From the NCBI GenBank assembly GCA_037893245.1, contig JBAIAA010000893.1, forward strand, positions 496,001-560,000: a stretch of DNA of 64,000 nucleotides. Direction: 5' to 3'. The position numbers and the translations under genes are program-made. How positions within the stretch are numbered: position 1 is the stretch's first letter; each line of letters starts with the position of its first letter. Below the pieces are notes generated by a model that was not told the origin of the DNA, did not search any database, and saw only the letters and a list, made by a program, of their open reading frames with translations. Below, piece by piece: positions 21,901 to 34,087 of the stretch. Source of the stretch: Crossaster papposus. Lineage: Eukaryota > Echinodermata > Asteroidea > Velatida > Solasteridae.

Positions 21901-22663
21901 TGCCAGTGCCGACTTGGCGAAGTGGACTGCTACATGTACACAAAGATGGGCCGCAAACTCTGCAAGAGAGACTACCTCAGGTAACGGTATAAACCTCAAG
22001 GCATTTTTGCGTAGTACCGTCACCCGCCGCGCGCGCCCTTTTCGGCAACCCTATTGGAGCCCGTAGTGCGTGCGGCGCGTACTACCTGAGCGTGATACGC
22101 GCCACCTGAGCGTTAACACGCGCCACCTGAACGCGACGTACACGCGTCACCTGAGCGCGACACGCGCGAGCCTAGCCTCCCCCGCGGCACCGTAGATAAT
22201 GGCCGAATAAATTGGCAGTCGCAAACATTATACCCATCACATAAACATCATTGCTTTTGTTTTGTGCTTTTTTTTTAATCTGCCAGCTTTTCAAGGACAA
22301 TACACATTCTCTCGCGGTAAAACAAACTTCCAGTTGGAACGCTTGATAGAATTACGCAAAAGCATCTCGCGGTATTAAGTTTTCAAGAGGCCGCGACAGA
22401 AAAAAAAACCTCCAATGGCTTAGAGTTTTATCCTCGCATCGTCTCTAATTTTCACGCCTGGTCTTTTTTTCAGGTTGTTCGCGCCCAGCGGTGTTTGCTC
22501 CGCCTGTAACCGATCTATACCGGCCTACGAGATGGTAATGACGGTGGCTCCGGGTCGTGTCTTCCACCTCGAATGCTTCAAATGCTCGCAGTGCGAGAAA
22601 CACTTCTGCGTGGGAGACAAATATTACCTGATGGGAACCAACATCGTCTGCGAGGACCACTGA
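18940..22663 (+). CDS. Lmo2: LIM-only protein, Lmo2/rhombotin type
   Basis: Three exons: 18940-19061 (donor GG|GTAAGA), 21765-21980 (donor CAG|GTAACG) and 22474-22663 (TGA), 528 nt, 175 aa. After a 42-residue family-specific N-terminus comes [15 protein letters not shown], matching the vertebrate LMO2 lead-in PVDEVLQIPPS. Two tandem LIM domains follow. LIM1 uses C57, C60, H78, C81, C84, C87, C107 and D110; LIM2 uses C121, C124, H144, C147, C150, C153, C172 and H175. Block RYWHEDCL...LGEV and HLECFKC...KHFCVGD are diagnostic for the LMO1/2/3 group and not LMO4. LMO proteins are nuclear adaptors without DNA binding; they bridge LDB1 with bHLH and GATA factors. The protein stops exactly at the last zinc ligand, lacking the roughly ten-residue tail of vertebrate LMO2. 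Whether it is orthologous to LMO2 alone or pro-orthologous to LMO1/2/3 needs a tree. An AATAAA lies at 23899. Confidence 0.95.
19322..19533. mobile_element. hAT-type MITE, copy 1
   Basis: The ends CAGGGTTGTAGTCGAGTCC and GGACTCGACTACATCCCTG are terminal inverted repeats, flanked by an exact 8-bp direct repeat CCCAAACG (19314-19321 and 19534-19541). The 8-bp duplication is the hAT superfamily signature. The interior carries repeated CAAGTCC motifs. The 212-bp element has no coding capacity and lies in Lmo2 intron 1. Confidence 0.92.
19584..19700 (+). mobile_element. Fragment of ACAGGGTGG-end element
   Basis: TTACAGGGTGGTTCAAAAAA resembles the end of the element at 28854, and ACCAAGATATATCGA resembles ACCAAGATATCTCGA inside 25080-25728. 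Only one end is recognisable, so it is probably a truncated relative. Confidence 0.5.
20094..20385 (+). mobile_element. Second copy of the ArsS-intron MITE, left-truncated
   Basis: It aligns with 11700-12005, sharing CTGTCCGAAGTTTTACAATC, GGCGTCGAGCAGTTATTCTT, a GC-rich CGGCGATCGCG hairpin and the terminal GCAAATGGTGTATCCTACCT. The left terminal repeat is absent or replaced. It lies in Lmo2 intron 1. Confidence 0.85.
20803..21049. mobile_element. MITE with long inverted repeats, nested
   Basis: The ends TGACCTGCTCCCACAAAACC and its complement GGTTTCGTGGGAGCAGGTCA extend inward to about 65-bp arms with a few mismatches. CACAAATG (8 bp) occurs at 20795-20802 and at 21048-21055, overlapping the right terminus by two bases. 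The flanking sequence on both sides (CTGCTAAGCACAAATG / AATTTGCTTAGCATG) belongs to the GCTAAGCACAA MITE family, so this is an element inside an element. Confidence 0.85.
22084..22172 (+). repeat. Short tandem repeat with E-boxes in Lmo2 intron 2
   Basis: About four imperfect units of GCGCCACCTGAGCGTGATAC, each of 22-30 bp, repeat through a GC-rich stretch. CACCTG E-boxes recur three times (a fourth unit has CACCTGAACG), interleaved with CpG-rich ACGCG. CACCTG/CAGGTG is the type of site bound by the bHLH partners of LMO2 complexes. Confidence 0.6.
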
Positions 22664-22670
22664 TGGACGA

Positions 22671-22900
22671 ACCAATCAGGAGACGCGTAGAACTAAACGC
22701 GCTTCTCTGATTAGACGGCGACGAGGAGTTGAGAACTCTTGTAAACCAATCAGGAGCGGAGGCGCATTGGAATGGATGGGCGTCTGTGATTGGATGAATG
22801 TTTCAGTAATAAGAACACTTGAGCAAACTTAACCAATCAGGAGACGCGTATGATGAGGTGGACTGCTGTGATTGGAGGGTGGGTAATAATAATGAGGACC
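22671..22900. repeat. Degenerate CCAAT/ATTGG repeat after Lmo2 stop
   Basis: AACCAATCAGGAG occurs at about 22669, 22745 and 22829, with GTGATTGGA units of opposite sense between them. The blocks look like two to three worn copies of an inverted-repeat unit lying in the Lmo2 3' UTR or just after it. Confidence 0.6.
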
Positions 22901-23369
22901 AGAGGGGTGAACTGAGCCAACCGAGAGACGGTAGAAATAGATGGACGAATTTTATGGTAAACTTTTGGGGAGAACGAAACGCTTGATAGCTAGCTGCGCG
23001 AACTGAAGTATAGGGCCAATTCATAAACGCTCAAAACTGGACGAACTGTGCTGTGATTGGTGGACGGTGGCAGGAAAGGCCTCGGGTTACCCCTCCTATA
23101 CCCTGATCCCCCAATATGTATTGATGACGTCGCCCAATGTTTGCCACACGACACTGCACTTTTTCGACCTAAAAGACAATGAAATGTGTGGTTTTAGCCC
23201 TGTCAGTCGTGAGAGATAAAATATATACACGTCAGAAGACTGGGAAAGGTAATGTGCAGGAGATGTTCCTATAGGGGATCGACAGTGTCGGAAAATGATC
23301 ATGGAAAAAAGCTAGTGTACGTACAATTCGTGTACGAGCCGCGGCGGTGACCCCCATGATACCATTAAG

Positions 23370-23593
23370 CAGGGATGTAGTCGAGTTCATCACAAGTCCC
23401 TATAATTTCATGCAAGTCCATCAAAAGTCGTTCAGTTCCAATTCAAATCACAAGCTATTCAAATCAGCTTTGACAAAAGCATTCCTTTGTCATTGTTCAT
23501 CCAGTTACTTGCGACTGCCTTTATGAAGGGACTTGTGACTGGCTTCACGAAAGGACTTGTAAACGAACTTGCAGGGACTCGACTACAACCCTG
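23370..23593. mobile_element. hAT-type MITE, copy 2
   Basis: CAGGGATGTAGTCGAGTTC and GACTCGACTACAACCCTG form the terminal repeats, with exact 8-bp flanking duplications CCATTAAG (23362-23369 and 23594-23601). It is in opposite orientation to copy 1 and shares the interior TCAAATCACAAGCTATTCAA. Confidence 0.92.
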
Positions 23594-24512
23594 CCATTAA
23601 GACTGTCTCAATGGTATATGTATAGTTCTTCGTCAACAAAGGTTTTCTTTCGGAAGATTGGAGTTGAGGTATTAATCATTTACGTTTTTTGATACAAGAA
23701 TTGGCGTCTTCAAAATCCGTTTATGAGTAAGAAGTGCAAATAGTACGGTAACATTTAAAAGGAATTTTGTTTTGTTGGGTAAACTCTGTTTGGTTATTGT
23801 TGATACATGCATTTATCATTCATCAGGCATTGATGGAAAAGCGATAATTTGTAAGATAAAATTATGAAAGAATTACGGACTTCTTGGTTGTATAGCGAAT
23901 AAAGATCAGTTTACGTGTGATGGTTATAATCCATAAAGGTAAAAGTGACCAGATTTAATTGACAGGCGTCCAACTTTCATAATTATATATGACACAGATA
24001 TTGTTGTGTACATACAGCGTTTCGGCGAACTTCTTGGTTTGCTTGGGTCGTGTACTTGCTCGACTGACAAGAGGTGAGAGCGCCCTCTGTGAATTTTGTA
24101 TTGATGCGTAGCGCCCTCTTTTTTTCCCTTTTTTTTTAATATGAGATCTGTAGGTCCCGATTTGGACACTAAATACAAAAATCCTATGGTCGGCCTAAGT
24201 TGGATTACATTGTATTTTGGCTTCAGATTGATTTTGAAAGTAGATATAGACAAACAGAACAAAGCCGGTGTTTCGAAAACCGCGCTTGCCTTTTTCGATC
24301 TAGACACCGCTAGAGGGCGCCCTGGTTCAGCTGCAGACAAGGCCGAGTTACCGCCCCACTAACTCGACTGTGCGCATGCGTCTTGATGGTGAGTAGCGTT
24401 TGGAACGCAACCCACTCGTGAACATGGAGAAATTCACGGTGAACACGATAAAAACGACGCGATTAGAACGCAGCGTGTGACAACATCTGCATAATGCTCT
24501 GAGTTTTTGAGT

Positions 24513-24549
24513 CCAGCACCCTAACTTGCACAGTGCGTTAGGGTGCTGG
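24513..24549. repeat. Perfect 13-bp-arm hairpin
   Basis: CCAGCACCCTAAC and GTTAGGGTGCTGG are separated by 11 nt (TTGCACAGTGC, itself partly self-complementary). No T-run follows and no gene ends here, so a terminator role is unlikely. Confidence 0.8.
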
Positions 24550-25079
24550 TCTATAATCGTGTCGTTAGCGGCGGGCGAGCAAATCCTAGCTCTGGGGCCG
24601 TATCATGACTGAGATTGCCATATGAAGCAAGAGGGAAGACAATAAGACATAGGGAACACCCCCCTTCCTTTGTGGTGGTCATTGTACTTGCGGAATGTTG
24701 AGGTTTCTCAAGAATTCGTTTTATGTTTTAAGGGGGGGGGTGCGTTAGGTATATGGGGGTCATAAGGGGGAGAGCCTCGCTCCTAGAGAATGCCAGACAG
24801 CATGGTTATTTCATTCATTGCATTTTCAATTTTAATAGCACATACCAAGAAGCCGTCTGTACGCCGCGTTCAAGATGAAGAGTAATGTATGTATTCTATA
24901 AAATTATTTTATCGTTCGAACATTATATTTGATTTCCAACAATTATTTAGTCAATTGACTCGGTCCTAGAATGCTAGGAACAAAACCACGTGTGGTCAAA
25001 AGGTTGTGCATTTTCCTCAACGCTTTTGGGTCCCGATTTTCCCCTTGAAGGATTCAGGTAGGCCTATATCGTGACTATG

Positions 25080-25728
25080 CAGGGTGGCCCATAAAATTAA
25101 AAAGGGACAAGCATACTTCAACTACCATGGGGCAAAAACTATCAATATCAGTGAATGAAAAACCTTTATAGAAGAACAATTATACCAAGATATCTCGATA
25201 TAATGCACCGTATTACTGGTCGAATGAGGGCGCTGTAAGACGCCATTTTCTGGGTACCCAACACAGGAAAAATTGCGTTTAATGCATGAAGTAGTTTAGT
25301 AACTTTACTTTTATATAAAAATGGAATATTGAGAAGTTTAAATTTTAGAGCTGTAAGAAAATGTTAACTGACGTGAATTATCCTATAATCACTTTTAATT
25401 ATACCCACAATACCGTGAGTACAGCGCCCTCAACGTTCAAAATTGCGGCCTAGTAGTTGTAGCTCCAGACCCTGTTTTGTGAAGCACAGTTAGGGTCCTT
25501 TTGCACCGAGAAATAACTAAACCGCAGTTTAGTTATTTTTTCGGTGCGAAAGTACCATTGACTTCACTAGAGTCTGGAGCCAAAAACTACTAGCCCAAAT
25601 CAAGATATCTTGGTATTATTTTTCTTCCAGAAAGATTCTCCATCCATTGATGTATGTAATTTTGGTCTCAGGATAGCGGAAGTATAATGCTTGGAAGTTG
25701 GGCTTGTCCATGTTTTGGGGCCACCCTG
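25080..25728. mobile_element. Short element with CAGGGTGG ends
   Basis: CAGGGTGGCCC and GGGGCCACCCTG are inverted ends, and ACCAAGATATCTCGAT pairs with ATCAAGATATCTTGGT further inside. A central perfect-looking palindrome at 25503-25547 joins GCACCGA and TCGGTGC. The flanking TA dinucleotides expected for a Tc1/mariner insertion are not intact. No transposase frame is present. Confidence 0.7.
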
Positions 25729-28700
25729 TTTAACGTCCGCGCGCGATGCGCTCGAAAATATCCTGGATTTTCCAAAGCTTTTTCTGCAGTGTCCATTACG
25801 CAGCCTGAGTCTCTATTGTGATGTTAATGAAACAGCGCTTATAATTATTTCAAAGCTCTACATAACAAGTTATCATACGTGTCTGCACAAAAGCGCAGTT
25901 GTTGCCCGAATTTGCTACGGATGCTCATGCACGCATTGTTCAAACACTCGACTCGTCGGTGTTGCTAAGAACTTGCCCCATTCGTCTCCGAAGAATTCCT
26001 GGCTTTTCGATATCGGCGATCTCTGTGGGTTTTTTTTTATTATGAGGTCTCGAAAGTTTACTAAAAAGACCTACTTTAAGTTTGTCGACTTCTTTGACAA
26101 TCGACAACAACAAATGGCGCGTGCAGCGCTGAAAGATTTCGTCGTACCGGCGAGGGGGATAAAATGTACACATAATCATATAGTTCAACTTTTTGTATTG
26201 AATTCGAGAGATTGTTTGTTTGTTTGGAGTTGGTGGATTAACGACAATTGTCCTTTTAGGGTTTTATGAGGGCAATTTAGTATTATTTGGTTATCAAAAT
26301 GAATGGCTTATTGTGGTAATATTATTGTTAGGTTCGGAGTGTGGGTCGATAGCGTGTTTACCCCCTTAGTGATGTGATATGATTTTCACCTAAAAAGAAG
26401 AAAAAAATTACTGGTTTTTTTTTCTAAGCCTTTGGAGGGCTGCTTGAGGAATTAAATTACATATAAATTATTTGATTTTGCGACCTTTCTTAGCGAGCTA
26501 GTTAGACCTAATTTCCAGTTGTCTTTTGAACTGGATAGTTAGATTCAAAAGACAAAACAAATTGTTACTTTCTGTCAATCGTGGACCTTATTGCCCTCTA
26601 TTGTTTTATACGTCCACTATTTGAATGCGGATACAAACTCACACACACAAAGAAAACTGAATACTATTTAAATACTGATAACAGATTTTAGGCAAATGCC
26701 TATATACAGCTGTTGTGTTCTAAATAACCTTATTTAGAATTAAGGAATTTCCGTTATGACTGCATGATCGATGGGTTAACAAAATAATCGGTTTGATGTG
26801 AAACGATAATTCAGTGTTATTCTTGGAGGTTGTTTTTTAGTGAGCTAATTTGAGCGAACTCTTCTTAACGATGTAGTCCTCGGTTCACTTAAGTGTCGAA
26901 GACTCAAAGGAAAGTACACATCAGATTATTTTCGTAATTTGCGTTATGGGGACAATCCATAGGGTTTGTGTGCTAAGGGAAATCTCTCTAAACTCGAACT
27001 CGGAACACTTTAAAATTCTAAAATTTCCCACATTATGATACTCTATGTCTTTTTCTACATTTTCTTTCTGTATACCCTAACCCAATTTTACCTTTAACCC
27101 CTTTACTGAAGACCCAACGCGCTATGGGGACTCGAAATGTCCTAAACAAAAGAGTCTGTCCCCACAACTAGGTGGAGGCTAAAACACCACAACGTTCTTG
27201 GGTGAAGTAAGATCCGATCATGGGCGCACGTTCGAACATGGGCCACATAACTGTTTTACTGTGCGATTTTGTTCTATACAAAAAAAAACAGTCAGCGTGA
27301 CACCGTTCAATCAAACATTATTTAATCCACTCTAAACCGACTCTGTTGACAATGAAAAGTTAAAATTATACACCCCTTTATTTGTTACCCTAGATCGATT
27401 CATCTGACCCACCTCTCCATTTTTGTAGAAAATGAGACAAAAATAATAACATTGCCTTCAACTAAAACAAAAATAACCACTGTGTGTATTTTGTATCGAC
27501 CCTGCATACTCTTGCTCGCCTTTTTTGTAAATAATCGATTCCGTAGGATTTGTCTGTGTTGCCCCCTCGGGATGGAATCGATTTTTGTCACCTCGCGAGC
27601 GTTTGGGCGTTTACTCTGCAGTCAAAGTCACACGCGAGTAAATACATGTAATACAACAAACTTACACACTGCGTATAGCAAACAAAATCACGCATTATGT
27701 GGACAGAAAACTCAGTAATGGTGTAAAAATTCACCTCCAGCAAAAAAAAAAAAAAGAAATTGTAAAAATGTTGGTACAAATTGTCCAAAGTTTTCATAGA
27801 CATACAGACAAGTACTTCACCAGCCAAGACTATAGTCTTCAATCAATTTTTACAAAAGAGAGTTTTCTTCCGTATTTTGCACCTGAGAGTAAAATCCACA
27901 TGGTTTAATTTAGTTTATTGCTTGAGACAACAGAATGTTATACATGTCTAACTGTTTGGCCCAAAAGTTCGCTTTTCCTGAAATATAACCCCAGCTTCGT
28001 CTTCGCTTCATTCATGCATTTTTAGCAATGGGCTGGAGCCAAAGATAAAGCCGAAGCCAGGGGTTTAAAAAACGGCAGTGGTTTTCATTTCAACTTTCAA
28101 CAAAAATGATGTGAGCCTATAATATACAGCATTAACACTTTGAATATTATCGACCCTTTACTCACCGAGTTTATTATGACATAATTAGCATTATGGATCT
28201 TGGTTTATAGGGGAGGCTATAGACAAAAACAAAACATAGAGCTGGTCAGGTGACACGTGACGTCAGACGCGCAGCGGACCGACAGGTGGTGATTTCCAGC
28301 CCTCGAGAATAAAACAAATAGAAACAGTCGGCCGAGGGGGGTAAATGGCAAAAATCGAAAATCTGCGACAGAATTTTAAAAAAAATAAAAATAATAATCT
28401 CTTAAAAAAAAATTCAAAATCGCCACTTATGCCAGTCGATGAAAACATAGGCGAATAATAAGAGCACTACTTGAACGAGACTGAATATAATATAGATCAA
28501 TTTTTGTAGTAGGCCTATAATATACAAAGCGCGCCCTAAAGCCAGCGACACATCGGCACTTTTATTATTTTTTTCTTCTTCGGTTCCCGCCAAAAATAGT
28601 AGAAAAATCAATACATGTCGCTTCCCTGGGATAACTTTGGATGAATAACGACACAGATAGGTCGATGGGATGATTAAAAACGCATAAACACCTGTTAGGA

Positions 28701-28853
28701 AAATAATTTAATGCATTAAAAATGATGACATTGTTTTCTTCTTTCTTTGTTTTCTTAGTTTTTTACTTTTTGAAAGTAAAACTCTGTTGGCGGGAAAAGC
28801 AGACGACTTTGCTCGTTTTGCTTATGGCGCTATTTTCAGGGAACTGGTTTATA

Positions 28854-29303
28854 CAGGGTGGTCAAAAAAAAACTATACCCAACTTTGGAGGCCATTGTAT
28901 TGATGTTCCAGATACATGAAATTATATCATTTGTTAAACTAACTGAAATGAACAAAACCAGAAGCCTATCTATTAAAAAGTATTATTTATCCATTTTAGT
29001 GTAAATAAAAGAAGCTCTCGCAAAAACATTTGTCAAAGGACTATCGCGTCATTACATTATTGTGTCATATCATATTCAAACATGTTGATGCATTGACAGC
29101 TCCCGTGGAAAAGCCATTTTTACACATACTCGCTAGAAATAGGAATATCTCCAAAAATATTAATGTAATATCTTCCCTATTTTCACCAATAATGCTCAAC
29201 GATATATGCTTTAATAATATGCAAACCAAATTACTAAAATATTTTATCATCTAGGAGAAAATGGCCTCCAAAGTTGGGTATAGTTTTTTTTTGGACCACC
29301 CTG
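28854..29303. mobile_element. Tc1/mariner-type MITE with TA duplication
   Basis: CAGGGTGGTCAAAAAAAAAC and GTTTTTTTTTGGACCACCCTG form the outer part of inverted repeats of roughly 45-50 bp that continue through TATACCCAACTTTGGAGGCCA. Both ends are followed by TA (28852-28853 and 29304-29305), the mariner target duplication. The 450-bp interior has no transposase. Confidence 0.88.
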
Positions 29304-31390
29304 TACATGTTTTTAATATGACAACAAATCGCAATTATAGAAACTTTAATTGACTGAATAAGCTTCGAGATAACTGTAAATGGTTTCACGGGTCTATTAA
29401 ATAAAAACAATTGTAAAGACAGGTGTAATATTTAGAAGTTGATGATATTTTTGTTATAGTAAATAATATGTATTAATTATAACGCAAAACAATTAGGCCT
29501 ATCGTAACTATAATGCCATCATATTAATAAATAACTAAAGCGGCCATTATGTCCGATGCGCGCCTACACCTGTGGACTGACGAGAACTGTTTAATTATGC
29601 ATGACGTTTTTCTCCCGACAATAAATAAGCCAATTCGAAACGTGCATATCAATGACTTCACAAGTGCGATAGTTCCCATGGAATCAAGTATAAATATTCA
29701 TCATTCTTCATTTTCTGAGGCCAACGGCTGTTTACTGTAGGTACATTTGCCAGTAGTGCCAACAAGTCGTCTTTAAACATTCATCAATTTTTGTTCTTCA
29801 TTGTGAAAGATATTGTCTCCGCTTCTCCGATTATTTTACCTGTAAACTTTTGTCTAGACAACCTAAACACCTCGTACATCCGCCGACGAAATTACGGTTG
29901 CCTGTGATACAGGCACTGTGTCACTTTGTATTTTTTTATTTTTTTGCGTTTATAGATTTTGCCGCCAAATCGAAAACCAACTTGACTGCAGCTGTTAACT
30001 TCTATAAATTTCCTCTCCTAAAAAAGTCCAAACAATTGGTTTTCTCCCAATTTTTTTTCCAGTCGTTTGACTGAAAATGTGAAGGGCCATTCTGTGCCCA
30101 TTGCTGGAGTGGAGATGTTGTATATAACTAAGCGCAACTAGTCATTTCTCATCCACTTTACGGTTGTTAATTTGGCGCGCTTAAAATCCAACTTCACTGC
30201 AGCTGTGACCAAAGATCGATATTATTTAACCCCCTCCCCCCCCCCCCCCCCCCCATAAAAAAAAATTATCGAACGAGATCAGTATGTGAAAGTATGACCA
30301 TACCTAACCAGTTGTGAAACATTTCAAGAGGGGCGGGGGGGGGGGGGGGACGCGACCACCAAAAGACCAAAGACTTTTCACCGGTGTATGTGTGCCGACA
30401 GCGGCTCACACATGCTGCCGTCGCGTAGGGTAAACAGCGCCCAACCACGGGGGCGAGTAAGCAAACAGCGCGCGCTGGCCGCGCACGGGACAAAAGCTTC
30501 TGGAGCCCCCACAACAGCCTTTGGTAAATCCCGGTGGCCAGAGGAAGGGGGAAAACCTCCCGTCCGGATCGACTCATCTGGCGTGAAAACCAAATACGGG
30601 ACACAAGGCCTGTATTTGCTTTCAAGAAGAAGAAAAAAGATCGACCCAAAGAGATTTAAATGTCCTTCGTATTTTATACACATAGATACACGGTTGAAAC
30701 TCTGAAAGGGGGACAGAAATGGGGAAAAAATGGTTGATACAGGGATGTAAAAAAAATATGAATATCGCTTTAGAAAGTTGAGAGAAACTAGCCACAGAAA
30801 CACATGTTGCGTTCACAAGGCTATAGCATAGTTAGAAACAGCTCAAACATTGCGGTCGCCAAATAAACACCATTTTTGCAAACATCAAAAAAAAAAAACT
30901 ACTGAATTTTAGTAAGAAATATCTTACTTGACTGTAAGTGAATAACTGTCTCAAGCATCCTGTGAAATCACAGCATCTGGCGTGCTGCGTGGCGTTTGTT
31001 TTTAAGGAAAAAATTGACATTTCGTATCAATTTCAAACGATTGCCGGCCGGCAATGGTTGGAAAAACTGACAATTTTCAAACACTCTCCTCTCTTTTATT
31101 AAAGTTAAGTCCACATTTTATTGACAAGTCTGTTAAAGATGGACTACAACGAAAACTCACACATTAAATTTATTATCGGACCTTGTTTATGTTGTGTTCA
31201 GGTAACACTTTATTGTTACGGTCATGTTTTTCTCTAAATCATTTTGTTGCAATTTGACCGAAAAAATTAGACCTCGATTCTTCGATTTTGAAATTTCCCG
31301 CCCTGTACTGGTTCCCGGCAAAGATCCACTGAAAACCACAATGAAATCCACTATATAGTACCAGCGGACTTGTAAACCAGCGAAAAGTGA

Positions 31391-31512
31391 TGACGTACTA
31401 CCCATGAGCAACCGAGAGTAAACAAAAGACGCCATGTTATTCCGCATTGCATTGTACGGTAAAAATGCACGCACACGATCGACCCGAGTAAATCATCATG
31501 GGTAGTACGTCA
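31391..31512. repeat. Inverted repeat, 17-bp perfect arms
   Basis: TGACGTACTACCCATGA at 31391-31407 is the exact complement of TCATGGGTAGTACGTCA at 31496-31512. The 88-nt interior shows no further structure. It is probably a small MITE. Confidence 0.75.
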
Positions 31513-32929
31513 CACACAAAGTATGAATTATTCATGAGTTAAGGGCTTTTGCTGAAACTGAGTTTTTCTGGGTCGTAGAACGCCGATCAATTTCGTGATT
31601 TTTTGCATGAAGGAACAAGTTTTATTGAATACTAATGATATATTAGTAATCATTATACATTTCTCGAACAAAAACAGCAACACAGCCTTTATCACTATTC
31701 CGTTGCAGTCCATCTTTAAACACATCCGTTAATGGGTGGCATTCAACTATTTGGTTTTCTAACCAGATAGTTCCCCGGACGTCAATAAATTGTCGATAAT
31801 TATTTGTTTTCATATACTTACTAATTCGCTATGGGCGTATACTTATGCACTGGGAGTTGCAAGTTAGGTTCTCGGACTTTTAGTATTTTCCCTTGAAAAA
31901 ATAAATCCTCTAAACCACAAATTAGGAAAAGAAAATGTATATATAGCAAATGAATACAACCCTCTTTTCAAAAAGAAAAGGTGGAATATCCAACTTCATC
32001 ACAGTAATAATAATACTAGTAGTAGGGGGGACAATACAAATTTTAATATTGCTTTGGGACTATTTCTTAAAGGGCTTGGTGAGTAGATTGCAAATCTCTT
32101 TCAACTTTCAAAATCGGTCAAAGCGTTGCCAAGTTATGGTCCGATAAACTTTTCAGATTGCGCTTTTTCCTAGACAACAAACGTATTAAGCAACAGTAAT
32201 TAAAAAGTGTTTTTTGAACCATCTCATTTATTCTATTTACATCTTTCAAGCATTTCAAATCATCTTTTCTAGTATGTATGTTGCTCATATTTTTCATATA
32301 AGTCTTTCTTTTTCAGATGATACATTTCATGAGATCTGCAAATTCTCATGTTGTTACTCGTTGTCTAGTGGGTCTGCACGGTGTGTATGACACCCCTACT
32401 AGTAGGATTCGAACTCGCACCACGGCTATCCAACCCAACAGTCAAAATAAATTTCAACAAGATTATGTCCCGAAAATACCGATTCTCATCCTTTCCGAGA
32501 CTGTTTATTCGATAACAGCCTGTTATCGATGAGCGATAATTATTAGTATCGATGTTTCGTTTAGACTGATATAAATACGAACACTTTGCTTGCCGACCAT
32601 TATAAAATCGTCACTTTTCTAATTCATTAGCCGTTGTTCGAGCTGTTTATTCTGTCGCCTAATTACCTACATTTTGTCACCTTTCCCCTATAACACCTGG
32701 CACCTCGCGTATTAAATTTGGATAGAAGAGGGTGAAGGTGGGGTGGGTAAAATATGAATGTAAGCCGCCGTGCACACAAACACAGAAAACCTGTAAATAT
32801 TTGATCCGGGTTTTGAGGTGAATTGGACTTGTCGTGTTGGTTAAAAATTGTCATGGCGGACTAGACTGCACAGAAATATTGTTACAATTGTTAAAAAGTT
32901 AAAAATTAAATTGCTCAATGTGTATTTAT

Positions 32930-33275
32930 AATATTCGAACCCTATACAACTAGGTGTTTGGGAATTGGATAGATTCAGTATACAGTTAGAGTTATTGTCG
33001 TTGTAACGTTACTCCTGCTTGCTATGTTCTTAATTGTCCGTGTGTTTTGTTTCTATTTGCCTTGTGCATTGTAGTTGTCTGTCTTAAGGTTAGGGAACAA
33101 AAGCTTTTGCTTCATCCTATACCTAACGTTGTTGTTTAATTATGTATTCTGATAAATTACACTTAGGAGAATAATATCCTATTTTGGTAGATATGTACTT
33201 AGGAAACTATAGTGTAAGAATCACTATGTACAAAACAACGTTGAATAAATGTGAAGTGAATTTGAATTTGTTTGT
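32930..33275 (+). mobile_element. Probable LINE 3'-end fragment
   Basis: The stretch CTTAAGGTTAGGGAACAAAAGCTTTTGCTTCATCCTATACC and the ending GTTGAATAAATGTGAAGTGA-ATTTGAATTTG resemble the 3' untranslated tail of animal non-LTR retrotransposons, which end in short direct repeats of this kind. No reverse-transcriptase reading frame is present, so it would be a 5'-truncated copy. Boundaries are approximate. Confidence 0.4.
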
Positions 33276-34002
33276 ATAGTCCAATTTACCGCAATTGTTT
33301 TGTCAAGATGGTGTTGACTCTCATGACTTTTGATTTAATGTTGTATTATTTTAACCTTAGAGCAAAGGTGAGAGAAAACCGGGTTAGGTTACCAAAGTGT
33401 CTTGAATAATACAACAAGAACCACGACACGAGATAGTTTATAGCGACTTCCGTGTAAGTTGACCTCAAAATCTTGCGAGATTTTACGAGAATACACCACA
33501 TCCGGGCACGATGACAATCTCTCCGTGTCAAAAATCCTATTTATTTTCGTTTCTTTTGCATCATGACTTAGCCCATTCTATCAAGGACAATAAATGGGTA
33601 TCGTGAAACAAAATATAGCATTTCCATTTTTACAACATATTGAAAATTTGTTCGAATTTATGTGACTATTATAAAATTAACTTGGCTGACCTCAACTTCC
33701 GTTCAACGATCACGCAGATAACAGTTGGGTAAATTTAAACACGGGAGTCATGTGACTAGACTAGTCAGTGTTTGGTACTACCGGGACGCGATTGTTTTTT
33801 TCCGTACCACTAACGTGTCTGATTTGCCGTTTTATTGGAATGGGGCGACTTGAATAGAGACCAAAGCGCGCGCTTCAAATCGAATCGATTTTGATACGCG
33901 CGGAACGTATGAAGACCAACGACGTTGACAGCCATAATTCACCAAAATAAATGGATACAGCCCCTAGTTAATTGTATACAGTCCCTAGTTTTTCGTATAC
34001 AC

Positions 34003-34087
34003 GACTTTTATACCTTTTTCTATTAACCAAAATTATTGGTTAATAATCTCATCTAGATAGGGTCTTATAGAAAAAGGTATAAAAGTC
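34003..34087. repeat. 85-bp stem-loop, 21-bp perfect arms
   Basis: The arm ACTTTTATACCTTTTTCTAT (34004-34023, extended by G at 34003) is exactly complementary to 34067-34087. An inner palindrome TTAACCAAaattaTTGGTTAA follows. The length and arms resemble a small foldback element or a pre-miRNA-like hairpin; nothing decides between them. Confidence 0.75.

Noticed and set aside
32390..32420. A tRNA gene on the minus strand from a B-box-like GAGTTCGAATCC
   Set aside because: No A box or cloverleaf at the required distance; at most a small SINE fragment.
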